A stretch of DNA of 20,883 nucleotides, from positions 1-20,883 of the forward strand of contig CALEHV010000048.1 in assembly GCA_937876465.1 (NCBI GenBank). Reading direction: 5' to 3'. This document shows positions 1-8,163 of the stretch, in pieces. The position numbers and the translations under genes were made by a program. The notes beneath the pieces are model-generated. The model had not been told where the DNA came from. It made no database searches and saw only the letters and a program-made list of their open reading frames with translations. Within the stretch, counting starts at the first letter, position 1, and every line of letters starts with the position of its first letter. Source of the DNA: an uncultured Bacillota bacterium. GTDB lineage: Bacteria > Bacillota_I > Bacilli_A > RFN20 > CAG-826.

Positions 1-227
1 CTTTAAGCATGGATAAACTTGGAATTAAAGGTAAGAATTTAACTGAGAAATTAGTCAAATATTCTTTTCAAAGAAAAGAACGTATCTCAATTGCGTCAGT
101 TTCTGATATCTTAAATTTAAATAAGAAATACCGTATGAATATTCCAGGAGAAGTCAATGACGAGAACTGGACGTTTAAATTGAAAAATTTTGATAAAGTT
201 AAGAAACAAATACTTAAATATTTTTAA
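1..227 (+). CDS. malQ: 4-alpha-glucanotransferase, C-terminal fragment (5' end outside window)
   Basis: The reading frame is open from the first bases, so the gene starts upstream of the window; the ATG at position 9 is probably internal. The last 72 residues fit the C-terminus of amylomaltase (GH77), which transfers alpha-1,4-glucan chains in cytoplasmic maltodextrin/glycogen metabolism. The best evidence is the stretch SVSDILNLNKKYRMNIPGE, followed by an NWTFKL segment, matching the family's conserved end (SxxDxLxL...RMNxPG...NWxxRL). The catalytic domain is not visible. The gene belongs to core carbohydrate metabolism and marks the chromosomal edge next to the polysaccharide locus. It could only be wrong in exact family name, because the recognisable part is short. 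Confidence 0.8.
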   Translation, partial: LSMDKLGIKGKNLTEKLVKYSFQRKERISIASVSDILNLNKKYRMNIPGEVNDENWTFKLKNFDKVKKQILKYF

Positions 228-242
228 AGAAAGTATAAATCT

Positions 243-848
243 ATGGCGATTAAAAATCTTATAAAAAAATTAATTCTGTTAATTAAATCAAAACCTATTG
301 AGTTTTTAATAGTAATTTTGTCGTGCACTTTCTTATTATTTTCTTTATTTCCAATGATTAATGTTAGATTTTACAATATATACATATACGATTTAAGTTC
401 GATACAAATTTATTCTAAAACATATAATTTCTTTTCGTTTACTTTTGGCGAAACTTATTTTGGCAAAAATATGATTGGCATATTAATTATAGCGGTTCAG
501 TTGGGAATCTTGGTTTTGTCGATTTTTAATTTAAAAAAAAGCAATAAAATCATTCTTTATTCATTAACGCTAATTAGCGTTTTATTAATGATATTGTTAA
601 GTTTTTATTCGACTATTATTGCCAAAATCCATAATATTAAAACACATGAGTATGTTTTGGATGTTATTGATCGTTTTCCTACGCTTCCAATTTTGTTTGA
701 ACAAACTCATATAAACAAAGAATCATTTTTGATTGACTTGGGGGTTGGCCAGTTTTGCGAAATTGTTAGTTACTCTTTAATTTCTTTTGTTTGTTTTCTT
801 AAACTTTTTTTCTTAAACAAAGATAACAAAAATAATCGTGAATCTTGA
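243..848 (+). CDS. hypothetical integral membrane protein, 201 aa
   Basis: I do not recognise a family. The protein is very hydrophobic with four likely membrane segments at about residues 20-38, 77-97, 103-127 and 170-191, a basic N-terminus and a short charged C-terminal tail. The loop between segments 1 and 2 (about 40-76) is rich in Tyr and Phe. It starts 15 bp after the glucanotransferase stop and may be co-transcribed with it; the only ribosome-binding hint is a weak AAAGAAAG. Its last 79 bp overlap, in convergent orientation, the 3' end of the flippase gene on the other strand. That is an unusually long convergent overlap, and no terminator is seen between them. A 16-bp perfect palindrome lies inside it at 566-581. 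Confidence 0.65.
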   Translation: MAIKNLIKKLILLIKSKPIEFLIVILSCTFLLFSLFPMINVRFYNIYIYDLSSIQIYSKTYNFFSFTFGETYFGKNMIGILIIAVQLGILVLSIFNLKKSNKIILYSLTLISVLLMILLSFYSTIIAKIHNIKTHEYVLDVIDRFPTLPILFEQTHINKESFLIDLGVGQFCEIVSYSLISFVCFLKLFFLNKDNKNNRES

Positions 849-2338
849 TCGCTTATAAATACTGCTAACGCATATAAAATTATAAATAATAGAATCTGAA
901 TAATGGAGAGAATGTAAATATTAATTTCAAATACAAAAAACTGTTTAAGAGCTAGACAAACTGCATAAGAACAAAAAATGATTAATATTGTTTTAAACAA
1001 TTCAATGGTATCTTTTTCAGAATAGAAACCGTCTTTGTGTATGATATACATAAACAATAATATATCGGATGCTAAAAATGATAATGTTGTTGCTAGAGCT
1101 ATACCGCCGACTCCCAATTTGAAAGTATAAGCGAATAAGAAGTTAAAACATATGTTAATAATTAAAGCTATTGCTGATATAAATACAGGAGTTTTAAAGT
1201 CTTTTCTTGCATTGAGATATTTATTAAAGAAAAGTGCAACAGATTGGAACAAGCCTCCTAAAGCGTAATATTTTAGGCAATCCGCTGTTAATTTTGTGCT
1301 TTCACTATTAAATGCTCCTCTTTCAAAAATTATTTTTACAATGGTGTCTGGATATATAAAGAGCACTAAAAAAATTGGCGCAAAGATAATTAAAATTAGT
1401 TTCAATCTTTTTAATAAAAGAACTTTGTTGTCGGTTGTTTTTTTAGAGGCGTTATTAATGACAAATTCATTAAAAGTAATGTTTACGAGTGAATTGATTA
1501 TTATTGTGTTTACAATATTTGTAATAGTCTGCGCATATTGCAAGGATGAAATACCACCGACAACAATATTTGAAGCAATATTTTTGTCAACTAAATAATT
1601 AATTTGATAAATTGCGACAGAAAACAAAACAGGAACTATGGATTTGAGCATAGTTTTTATGTCTGCATCAAATAATGGTTTTTTTAGTAAAGGTTTATAG
1701 CCTGATTTAACAGCAAATATAATAACTAAAATTGATTGAAGAATTATAGATATTAAAGGTATCGAACCTAGAACGATATAATTATTAAAATAATTATATA
1801 AAATTAAAATCATTATTGTAGATATATCTAATGCTAATCCAAGAATTGAAACTAGTACGAATTTTTTATTTGCTTGATTAAAAGCGGTTAGAACCATAAC
1901 AATTGATTGGAAAAGAAGAGCGGTAGACCCAAATCGTAGAAGATTAGAACATAAAGTGATTGTATCTTGATCAAAACCACTTGCAAAAATAGGCACAATA
2001 AAGCTTGAAAATGCTGATAAGATTATTGCTACCAAAAGACACACAAAACCAATCATTAAAATGCATTTTGTAGTAAATTCGTTTGCTTTTACTTTGCCAT
2101 ATTTTTTAAATAAGCTGAGATAAATTGGAATAAAGGTGATAGAAACAACTTGTTGAACCACCAACAAGAAAAAATTAGGTATTGATGTAGATAAGTTGAA
2201 TGCATCAGCAATGTTTGTTGTACCAAGAAAATAACCACTAATTATTTCTCTGCCAAATCCAAAGAGTTTGGCGATAATAGTAGCAATAATTACCATTAAG
2301 GTTGTTTTTACTATTGTCTTGTTTTGTGTTTTTTCCAT
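770..2338 (-). CDS. murJ: MurJ/Wzx-type lipid-linked oligosaccharide flippase, 522 aa
   Basis: This polytopic membrane protein has about 14 hydrophobic segments and the length expected of MviN/MurJ-type MOP-superfamily flippases. The N-terminus carries the family-like stretch GFGREIISGYFLGTT...ADAFNLSTSIPNFF, and mid-protein FERGAF and FNKYLNARKDFKTP also fit MurJ. MurJ flips lipid II across the cytoplasmic membrane; relatives in polysaccharide loci flip lipid-linked repeat units. Being last in a four-gene run with a polymerase-like gene, a glycosyltransferase and an F420-like protein, I infer repeat-unit export, but a MurJ role cannot be excluded. Its start lies 28 bp inside the preceding gene (2311-3450), suggesting translational coupling. 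The symbol reflects family likeness, not a proven role. Confidence 0.8.
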   Translation of the reverse strand: MEKTQNKTIVKTTLMVIIATIIAKLFGFGREIISGYFLGTTNIADAFNLSTSIPNFFLLVVQQVVSITFIPIYLSLFKKYGKVKANEFTTKCILMIGFVCLLVAIILSAFSSFIVPIFASGFDQDTITLCSNLLRFGSTALLFQSIVMVLTAFNQANKKFVLVSILGLALDISTIMILILYNYFNNYIVLGSIPLISIILQSILVIIFAVKSGYKPLLKKPLFDADIKTMLKSIVPVLFSVAIYQINYLVDKNIASNIVVGGISSLQYAQTITNIVNTIIINSLVNITFNEFVINNASKKTTDNKVLLLKRLKLILIIFAPIFLVLFIYPDTIVKIIFERGAFNSESTKLTADCLKYYALGGLFQSVALFFNKYLNARKDFKTPVFISAIALIINICFNFLFAYTFKLGVGGIALATTLSFLASDILLFMYIIHKDGFYSEKDTIELFKTILIIFCSYAVCLALKQFFVFEINIYILSIIQILLFIILYALAVFISDQDSRLFLLSLFKKKSLRKQTKEIKE

Positions 2339-3450
2339 TTTCTAATAAATTTAGGCGTCAGCAAACAAATTCTTTGTTTTAACGTATATTTTTTATAAAT
2401 AAATTTATTAACTGCTTTTTTTAAGGAAGATTGAGCAAAAGAATAAAAATTTATTTTTTCTTTGTAAATCATATTTAAGTCTGGTTCTCTTTTTGTTTTT
2501 CTATACCCGACATATTGATTGACAGATTCACAATCTAAGTATTCTTTTTCTCCAGGAAGATTTTCTATTATCTCAGATGCTTTTTTGTCAACTATAACTA
2601 TATTTTTGCCTAAACCTCTTTCCTTATTCATAAGATCGCCAATTGCAATATTGCTAACAAGCTTTTTGTGAGAAAATTTACAGATATGGCAACTTGTTCT
2701 AACGAAAGACGAACCGAGTATAGAAATATAATAATCGTCTTTATTTCTAAGAACATTCTCTCTATCGTTGTCAATCAACGAGGTACAAAGAATTTCAGAT
2801 CCATATTTTTTCGATCTAAAGTCGATTGAATCAAATTTGTATTTTCTTTTTAATTCGTTAATGTAAATATCAAAAATACTATGAGAAACATTTCCTCCGC
2901 AAAGTAAACTAACTGTTGTAAGATTCTCAATATTTTTGCAATTTCCTAAAAAAAGTTTCAAAGCCTCGATTTCACATGGAAGTCCGAAGAAAAGCACCAT
3001 TTTATTGTTTATTAGATCGTTAAGAACTTGAGTGTATGTTCCGTTAACATCAGATTTTACATATTTACTTTTTTGAATAAGTTTTAATTCGAAAACATTT
3101 TCTATTCTTGTATGCTTAGCTTTAAGGTTATTTAATGATACGCCATAGACAACGCCGTTTAGTTTTTCAATAAAATATCGACTTACTTCAAAAGAAAAAC
3201 CGCCACTTGAGGAATATTTGTTTATATTAATATCTAAAGAGTTATAAATTAAACATTTAAAAATAGGATTTGTACAACTATTATTATAAATTTGGCAAAC
3301 GCTGTCACACTTGTTACAACCAATGCACTTTAAAAAATCTATTCTAGGGTACAAATCTCCACTATCAGTTTTTTCTAGAGTGATTGCTTGCTTAGGGCAA
3401 ATTTCTTCACAAGCTTGGCAACCGACACACTTTAAATCAAATCTAATCAT
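2311..3450 (-). CDS. F420-hydrogenase/dehydrogenase beta-subunit-like iron-sulfur protein, 379 aa
   Basis: The N-terminus holds two ferredoxin-type 4Fe-4S motifs, CVGCQACEEICP (Cys 8, 11, 14, 18) and CIGCNKCDSVCQ (Cys 42, 45, 48, 52). The rest resembles the FrhB/FdhB family: LLCGGNVSHSIFDIYINEL and a later cysteine pair in RTSCHICKF, then NIAIGDL. In archaea FrhB reduces F420 with electrons from hydrogenase. Bacterial versions without F420 are common in exopolysaccharide clusters, often with polysaccharide pyruvyl transferase genes, as at 8164-9252 here; their reaction is unknown to me. It overlaps the polymerase-like gene upstream by 4 bp (ATGA-type) and the flippase downstream by 28 bp, so it is clearly part of that operon. 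A GGAG lies about 15 bases before its ATG. Confidence 0.8.
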   Translation of the reverse strand: MIRFDLKCVGCQACEEICPKQAITLEKTDSGDLYPRIDFLKCIGCNKCDSVCQIYNNSCTNPIFKCLIYNSLDININKYSSSGGFSFEVSRYFIEKLNGVVYGVSLNNLKAKHTRIENVFELKLIQKSKYVKSDVNGTYTQVLNDLINNKMVLFFGLPCEIEALKLFLGNCKNIENLTTVSLLCGGNVSHSIFDIYINELKRKYKFDSIDFRSKKYGSEILCTSLIDNDRENVLRNKDDYYISILGSSFVRTSCHICKFSHKKLVSNIAIGDLMNKERGLGKNIVIVDKKASEIIENLPGEKEYLDCESVNQYVGYRKTKREPDLNMIYKEKINFYSFAQSSLKKAVNKFIYKKYTLKQRICLLTPKFIRKWKKHKTRQ

Positions 3451-4757
3451 ATAATTAATTCATCATACTCCATTTTTAAAATGTTTAATTTTTTATTTTG
3501 AATCACAGACTTTATCTTGCTGTCATTATCAATATTGATTGAAGTAAAATAATATAGATTTGAATTAACGAATACAGCACTAATTAAACTATATGTTACA
3601 AAAACGATTAAGCCAAATAGAGCACATTGGTTTTTGCGGTTTTTAACATAATTAACTATATAAAAAATAAGTAAACCTAAGTAAGGGAATAAGCCAACAA
3701 GACCATAACTAAAGTAAAATTCTAGATAGTCGTTATGAGCTGCAGTACCAGAATTTGCAAACATTGTATACCCAGAGCCATAGCCAAAAATTACTTGTTT
3801 AAGTGATGGATTTTTGGAGTTATTAATTATGTTAATCCAGTTATTCAAACGACCTGAACTGTTAATTATATTTGCAATTGTAAATTTTTCTAAGAAACTT
3901 CCTGGATTTGGAACAAGATTAGCATAAAGCAAAACCAAGGACATGAGCGACGCTATACAAAGCATTATAATATTCCATACTTTTTTCTCCTTTTTGTAAA
4001 GCGATGTATTTAAGAATTGTAGAACAAAGAAAACAATAAAAATTAGCAATACGCTCATTTTATCTGCAATAAACACTAAAGGAGCGAAAATAAGCAACAA
4101 AATCATCATTTGATTAGGAGAAACTAATCTTTTTAGAGTGATAAGCATGCCAAACGGAAAGAAAATATGTGAAATAATTGGGATTCTATATGCAAGTGAT
4201 CCTAGTGGTTTCCCCTGTAAATAGAAGAAATAAAAAACACAGAGGAAGAAATAGATAAAGAAAAGCGAAAGAAACGTGTATTTTAATGTTTTAATTTTCA
4301 CGTGTTGAAGTGTAAATGTAGTTTCAAAATATAAAGAAACAACAAAAAGCAAAACGTAGTAAATTAAGTTTGTAAGATAATTATTAAAAGGAACAATTGT
4401 TGTTGTTACACCATAAGCAGAAGTAACTTCGTATTTAAGATTGAAATTAACGAGAGAAGATAAGCCAGAAAAGAAAATGAGCGAGACTATTGATGCAGGA
4501 AAAATAAATGCATGAATCGGAAATTTCTTTTTTTCTCGAATTACTGAAATGATATTAATAATTGCTCCGTAGGCTAAAGCTATAAGCAATAAAACAAGAA
4601 AAACTTTGGAAAACGTTCTATCAAAATTCTTGTGATAAGTTTGCGGACTGGTAACTATATCAGAAATTCCATAGCCAATGAGCAAAAAACAAATTGTATA
4701 AAAAATACATTGGTCTGAGATTAAAAATTCAATTTTCCTCAAAAAGCTATTTTTCAT
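3447..4757 (-). CDS. O-antigen polymerase/ligase-like membrane protein, 436 aa
   Basis: The protein has about 10-12 hydrophobic segments and one large hydrophilic loop near residues 285-345. This loop holds NNWINIINNSKNPSLKQVIFG, then GYGSGYTMFANSGTAAHNDY, and is followed by FYFSYGLVGLFPYLGL. The HNDYL(E/Q)..YGLxG pattern is typical of the Wzy/WaaL superfamily, which polymerises or ligates lipid-linked polysaccharide units on the outer face of the membrane. Sequence alone does not separate polymerase from ligase; next to a flippase in a Gram-positive-type locus, polymerase is more likely. It overlaps the glycosyltransferase gene before it by 11 bp and the iron-sulfur gene after it by 4 bp. 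The C-terminal 40 residues are hydrophilic and unrecognised. Confidence 0.72.
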   Translation of the reverse strand: MKNSFLRKIEFLISDQCIFYTICFLLIGYGISDIVTSPQTYHKNFDRTFSKVFLVLLLIALAYGAIINIISVIREKKKFPIHAFIFPASIVSLIFFSGLSSLVNFNLKYEVTSAYGVTTTIVPFNNYLTNLIYYVLLFVVSLYFETTFTLQHVKIKTLKYTFLSLFFIYFFLCVFYFFYLQGKPLGSLAYRIPIISHIFFPFGMLITLKRLVSPNQMMILLLIFAPLVFIADKMSVLLIFIVFFVLQFLNTSLYKKEKKVWNIIMLCIASLMSLVLLYANLVPNPGSFLEKFTIANIINSSGRLNNWINIINNSKNPSLKQVIFGYGSGYTMFANSGTAAHNDYLEFYFSYGLVGLFPYLGLLIFYIVNYVKNRKNQCALFGLIVFVTYSLISAVFVNSNLYYFTSINIDNDSKIKSVIQNKKLNILKMEYDELII

Positions 4758-5811
4758 ATGTTTCCTTTAAGCTATTTATCAAATTTTCAGCAACAAAAAC
4801 AGATAAAAATTTGTTTCTATTATTTTTCGCATTCTCACAAAAATAATCAGCATTTAGTGAGTCGAATTTGGAAATTGTTTTTGAATATGAATATGATGAA
4901 TTGCTTTTGCAAATTAAACCATGGTTGCACAAATTCACAATATCACTACTGCCAGAAGATTTTGTTGTAATACATGGTATTGCGGACATTAAAGCCATGT
5001 AAGGATTGACATTCCAGCCATCAGCATTTGATGGTACCAAGACACATTTTACAATCCCTAATGATAAAAAATTTATAGTTTCATTAATGCTTTTTTTGCC
5101 TAACAAAATGATATTTTTATATTTTTTTGCATATTTTTTAACATCGTCAGAGTTGTTACCGTAATCGCCTATAATATAGAGATTCTTTTGCTTGTTTTTT
5201 GAAAAATATTTGAGAAGTTTGTCCAAGCCTTTATTGATAAAATCATTCCTACCAATATAAAGATAGTTTGTATTTTGTTTTAATTTACTACAAAAAACAT
5301 TTTCATCAATATCTGGAATGTAGTATGTTTTCATTACGGGAAGGCCACAAGAAATTTTTCTATAGTATTCTTCTGCGTCCTGGCCAATAGCAACATACCC
5401 ATCTATATTTTTGCTAAATCTTTTTGCTAATTTTTTATATTTCATTTTTTGTGCAATTCTTTTGAGGCTTTTAAATTTACCCATTGGAGCAGGAATTTCA
5501 CAGAAATTTAAAATTTTTAAATTTTTTTCGTTTTTCTTTTCAATTAAATAACTAAGTGAAAAAGAATAAAAACCGTTTACAATATTGATTGAATCGTTAA
5601 GGTCTATTTTGTTTTTTTGGATTGTATAAGCAACAGATTTTTCAATATAAATCGTAGGTAAATCCATGCTTTTTTGATTTAGTTGAGAACGATCGTTATC
5701 TATCTGATTCATTACAAAAATTTTAAGATTGCTCCCAAGCTTTGTTTTAAGACTTTTGAGCAAACCCCTTGTCGCAAAAGGATAATTTTGTAACCAAAAA
5801 TTAACTTTCAT
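4747..5811 (-). CDS. glycosyltransferase, GT4/GT-B-like, 354 aa
   Basis: This appears to be a GT-B fold enzyme that adds a sugar to the lipid-linked repeat unit in the cytoplasm. Evidence is the C-terminal half: NYLYIGRNDFINKGLDKLL (start of the nucleotide-sugar domain), NLYIIGDYG, NIILLGKKSINETINFL and then VPSNADGWNVNPYMALMSAI with CITTKSSGSSDIV, the region where GT4 enzymes bind the donor sugar. The usual ExxG there is replaced by NPYMALMSA, so the donor site is atypical. No signal peptide is seen. It is the first gene of the leftward run 5811 to 770 and overlaps the next gene by 11 bp. No Shine-Dalgarno precedes its ATG; the promoter at 5819-5846 would start the mRNA at or within a few bases of it. 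Confidence 0.75.
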   Translation of the reverse strand: MKVNFWLQNYPFATRGLLKSLKTKLGSNLKIFVMNQIDNDRSQLNQKSMDLPTIYIEKSVAYTIQKNKIDLNDSINIVNGFYSFSLSYLIEKKNEKNLKILNFCEIPAPMGKFKSLKRIAQKMKYKKLAKRFSKNIDGYVAIGQDAEEYYRKISCGLPVMKTYYIPDIDENVFCSKLKQNTNYLYIGRNDFINKGLDKLLKYFSKNKQKNLYIIGDYGNNSDDVKKYAKKYKNIILLGKKSINETINFLSLGIVKCVLVPSNADGWNVNPYMALMSAIPCITTKSSGSSDIVNLCNHGLICKSNSSYSYSKTISKFDSLNADYFCENAKNNRNKFLSVFVAENLINSLKETYEK

Positions 5812-5818
5812 TCATTTA

Positions 5819-5846
5819 AGTATAGAATATAAATAATTAAATTCAA
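5819..5846 (-). promoter_or_regulatory. promoter of the leftward polysaccharide operon, probably leaderless
   Basis: On the minus strand TTGAAT (5846-5841), a 16-base spacer and TATACT (5824-5819) form a good sigma-A-type promoter. The expected start, about 7 bases after the -10 box, falls at 5811-5813, the start codon of the glycosyltransferase gene. There is no room for a Shine-Dalgarno, so the mRNA would be leaderless or nearly so. This is a by-eye match. The 162-bp gap between the divergent genes (5812-5973) also holds a TTGACA at 5931-5936 facing right, but no -10 at normal spacing. Confidence 0.5.
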
Positions 5847-5973
5847 ATAATTTAATTTGCATTATCTATTAGTTGTTGATAACTTTTTTTGTCAAACAAT
5901 CAACCAAAATTCTTTTCAGTTTTCAAATAATTGACATAGGTAAAAATGTTAATCAAAATAATATTAAATAAAT

Positions 5974-7032
5974 ATGATTTACATAGCATCATTAACTTTT
6001 TCACCTGCTCACCAAACATTAATGGAGTGTTATTATAATGTGTTATCATGCTATTCTGATGTTGTTTTTATAATAGATTCAAAATTTATAGCTTTTAAAG
6101 GCGATTATTATAAAAATAAAAAACACATAGTGTTTTCAAAAACTTCATTATTAGATTTTCGTTCTGGCGATAAATTACTTGTAGTTTCTCCCAACTTAAA
6201 AAACAATGAATTACTAAAGCATTCATCTAAAAAAGGTTGTACAAATTTTTATGTCTACCATGAACCAAATTTGCCTTTTTTTGAAATGATTAAATCAGTC
6301 GGTGGTTTTTCTTTTAACAACTTAAAGAAATGCTTTGGCTTGCGTTTATTCAACGGAAAAAAGCTTTTAAAATATTCGGATTGTGTCATATTTCCTTCAA
6401 ATTATTCCAAATCAATTTGTTTAAAATCTTATAAGGTTAAAAAATATGCTGTAATACCGCTTATGGAAATTAAAAGTAGTTCTTCTTTCACAAATGAAAG
6501 AAATTTCTTTGGTTATATAGGAACTATTGCGCAAAACCACGCATTTGATGAATTTATAGATTTTTTGAAATATAGCGCAGCTTCAAATTGTTTTAGATTT
6601 CTTATCGCAACAAAAACAAAATTGGATGAAACATTAAAAAAACAATTACAAGAATTGCTCAAAGATAGAATTGAAATACATGATGGTAAAGTTTTAACCG
6701 AGAATGAGATCAATTCATTTTATTCTCGTTGTGCTGCTGTGTGGTGTGCGTACAATCATTCAACACAAAGCGGTGTTCTAATTTCCGCATTCACAAACAG
6801 CACACCAGTTTTAGTTTCAGAATTGCCGACTTTTTTAGAAGTCGTTGAAGAAGGAAAAACTGGTGAATTTGTTGCTAACAGGAATTTTTATGAGATAAAT
6901 TTAAAATTTAATAAAATTTTAAATAATTTGGATCATTATATAGAAGAGATAAGAAAATATTATTCATTAAAAATTGATTATAAAAACTATCAAGACATTA
7001 TTTTAAAGACATTTAACGAAATTAATCACTAA
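5974..7032 (+). CDS. glycosyltransferase-like protein, GT4/GT-B, 352 aa
   Basis: The C-terminal half carries GT-B features: NFFGYIGTIAQNHAFDEFI, then HDGKVLTENEINSFYSRC, then AVWCAYNHSTQSGVLISAF with TPVLVSELPTFLEVVEEGK. This S-G-V-x-x-x-A-F...P-V-x-x-S pattern replaces the ExGxxxxEA...P-V-x-x-S of GT4 enzymes. The N-terminal half has YHEPNLPFFEMIK, resembling acceptor-domain segments in similar transferases. It probably adds a sugar to the polysaccharide repeat unit; donor and acceptor cannot be told. The gene stands alone on the plus strand, divergent from the operon to its left and convergent with the gene to its right, which it overlaps by 11 bp. No Shine-Dalgarno precedes the ATG; the upstream sequence is A/T only. 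Confidence 0.68.
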   Translation: MIYIASLTFSPAHQTLMECYYNVLSCYSDVVFIIDSKFIAFKGDYYKNKKHIVFSKTSLLDFRSGDKLLVVSPNLKNNELLKHSSKKGCTNFYVYHEPNLPFFEMIKSVGGFSFNNLKKCFGLRLFNGKKLLKYSDCVIFPSNYSKSICLKSYKVKKYAVIPLMEIKSSSSFTNERNFFGYIGTIAQNHAFDEFIDFLKYSAASNCFRFLIATKTKLDETLKKQLQELLKDRIEIHDGKVLTENEINSFYSRCAAVWCAYNHSTQSGVLISAFTNSTPVLVSELPTFLEVVEEGKTGEFVANRNFYEINLKFNKILNNLDHYIEEIRKYYSLKIDYKNYQDIILKTFNEINH

Positions 7033-8128
7033 ACAATTTTTTAAAGCCCGATTTTTGTATTGCTTCATTATATTTTTCTGTAGCATATGATACACAAGTT
7101 TCCTTTATTTTGACAATTTCCGAATTTTTTAGAAGAAGTAATTTTGAAACTATTTCCATATAGTCATTAAATTTTTCACAAACGAAACCGCATTTATTTT
7201 TAGTCAGTTCATTCCAAGGTGTATTGGAACTTATTATAGGGATACAGCCAGCCTTAAGAGCTTCAAAAATAACATGCCCAAAATTTTCGTGCGAACTTGG
7301 AAAAAGAAAAAAATCATAATTTTTAAAAACACTTACTACTTCGGTGGGTTTTAATTCCCCACAATATTTGAAATGCAAATTTTTATATGTGGATGCTAAA
7401 TCAACGCATTTTTTATAATAGATTTTATCTTCTAAAATTCCATAAACATCGAAAACAATTTCCTTCTTCAATTCCCCTAAAATCTTTATTGCATAATCTA
7501 AATTTTTAATCGTGTTAATTCTAGAAATAAAAACAAATCTTTTATCGCAAATTTTTGGATTTGGGTTTAGATTATCAAGAGTTATGCAATCCTCAGCAAT
7601 TTCGTATTTTGCTTTTGGAAACATTTCTAACAACTCTGTAACTTCATTATTTGAAGTGCAAGACCAGGTTATGTATTTAAAAATGCCAAATAACTTCACG
7701 TATGAATAAAATAAGATTTTTTTGAATCTTTTAATTTTTAGAGCACCTTTACCTAAACTACCCATTACAGCAATAATACATTTGACCGATTTGTTTTTGC
7801 GCGAAAAACTACATAACCTAAGAGCGGTTTTCCAATAGTATCCGCAGCAGTATATTGAATCAAATTGAGCAAATAAATTAAAAAGAAATTTTCTATTAAT
7901 AATTGTTTTGTCGTTTACATACATTATTTTTACGCCAAACGCATCAATCCAGGTGTTCGTTTTTGTTTCATATAAAGTTTTTGAGTGTAAATCATGATTT
8001 TTGCATAATATAAAAATATTATATGTTTTCGAAAAAGCGCTGCATAAGTTGTGAATAGAAGTAACTATACCACCTGCATTAGTACCCGGAAGATAATATT
8101 CGCATAGAATTAATATGTTTTTGTTCAT
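7022..8128 (-). CDS. glycosyltransferase family 4 protein, 368 aa
   Basis: A typical GT4 enzyme: the N-terminus NILILCEYYLPGTNAGGIV with a glycine loop for the acceptor domain; then KRFVFISRINTIKNLDYAI starting the donor domain; LHFKYCGELKPTEV; and FLFPSSHENFGHVIFEALKA, the classic E-N-F-G-x-x-x-x-E-A-x-x-x-G donor-binding motif, followed by GCIPIISSNTPWNEL. It should transfer a nucleotide-activated sugar in repeat-unit assembly on the cytoplasmic face. The gene is convergent with 5974-7032 (11-bp overlap) and divergent from the pyruvyl transferase gene, with only 35 bp between start codons. No Shine-Dalgarno is present. The family is sure; the sugar is unknown. Confidence 0.85.
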   Translation of the reverse strand: MNKNILILCEYYLPGTNAGGIVTSIHNLCSAFSKTYNIFILCKNHDLHSKTLYETKTNTWIDAFGVKIMYVNDKTIINRKFLFNLFAQFDSIYCCGYYWKTALRLCSFSRKNKSVKCIIAVMGSLGKGALKIKRFKKILFYSYVKLFGIFKYITWSCTSNNEVTELLEMFPKAKYEIAEDCITLDNLNPNPKICDKRFVFISRINTIKNLDYAIKILGELKKEIVFDVYGILEDKIYYKKCVDLASTYKNLHFKYCGELKPTEVVSVFKNYDFFLFPSSHENFGHVIFEALKAGCIPIISSNTPWNELTKNKCGFVCEKFNDYMEIVSKLLLLKNSEIVKIKETCVSYATEKYNEAIQKSGFKKLFSD

Positions 8129-8163
8129 TAATATAATAATATAATAAATATAGCGTTTGTAAT
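8129..8163. promoter_or_regulatory. 35-bp divergent promoter gap
   Basis: Two divergent start codons are separated by 35 bp, almost all A/T, with overlapping TATAAT-like boxes on both strands (TATAATATAATAAATATA). Any promoters must reach into the coding regions and leave few or no untranslated bases. No Shine-Dalgarno exists for either gene. I cannot assign the -35 boxes with confidence. Confidence 0.4.

Noticed and set aside
1296..1598. Plus-strand open frame of 100 codons
   Set aside because: It lies wholly inside the flippase gene on the other strand, has no family-like sequence and no ribosome-binding site.
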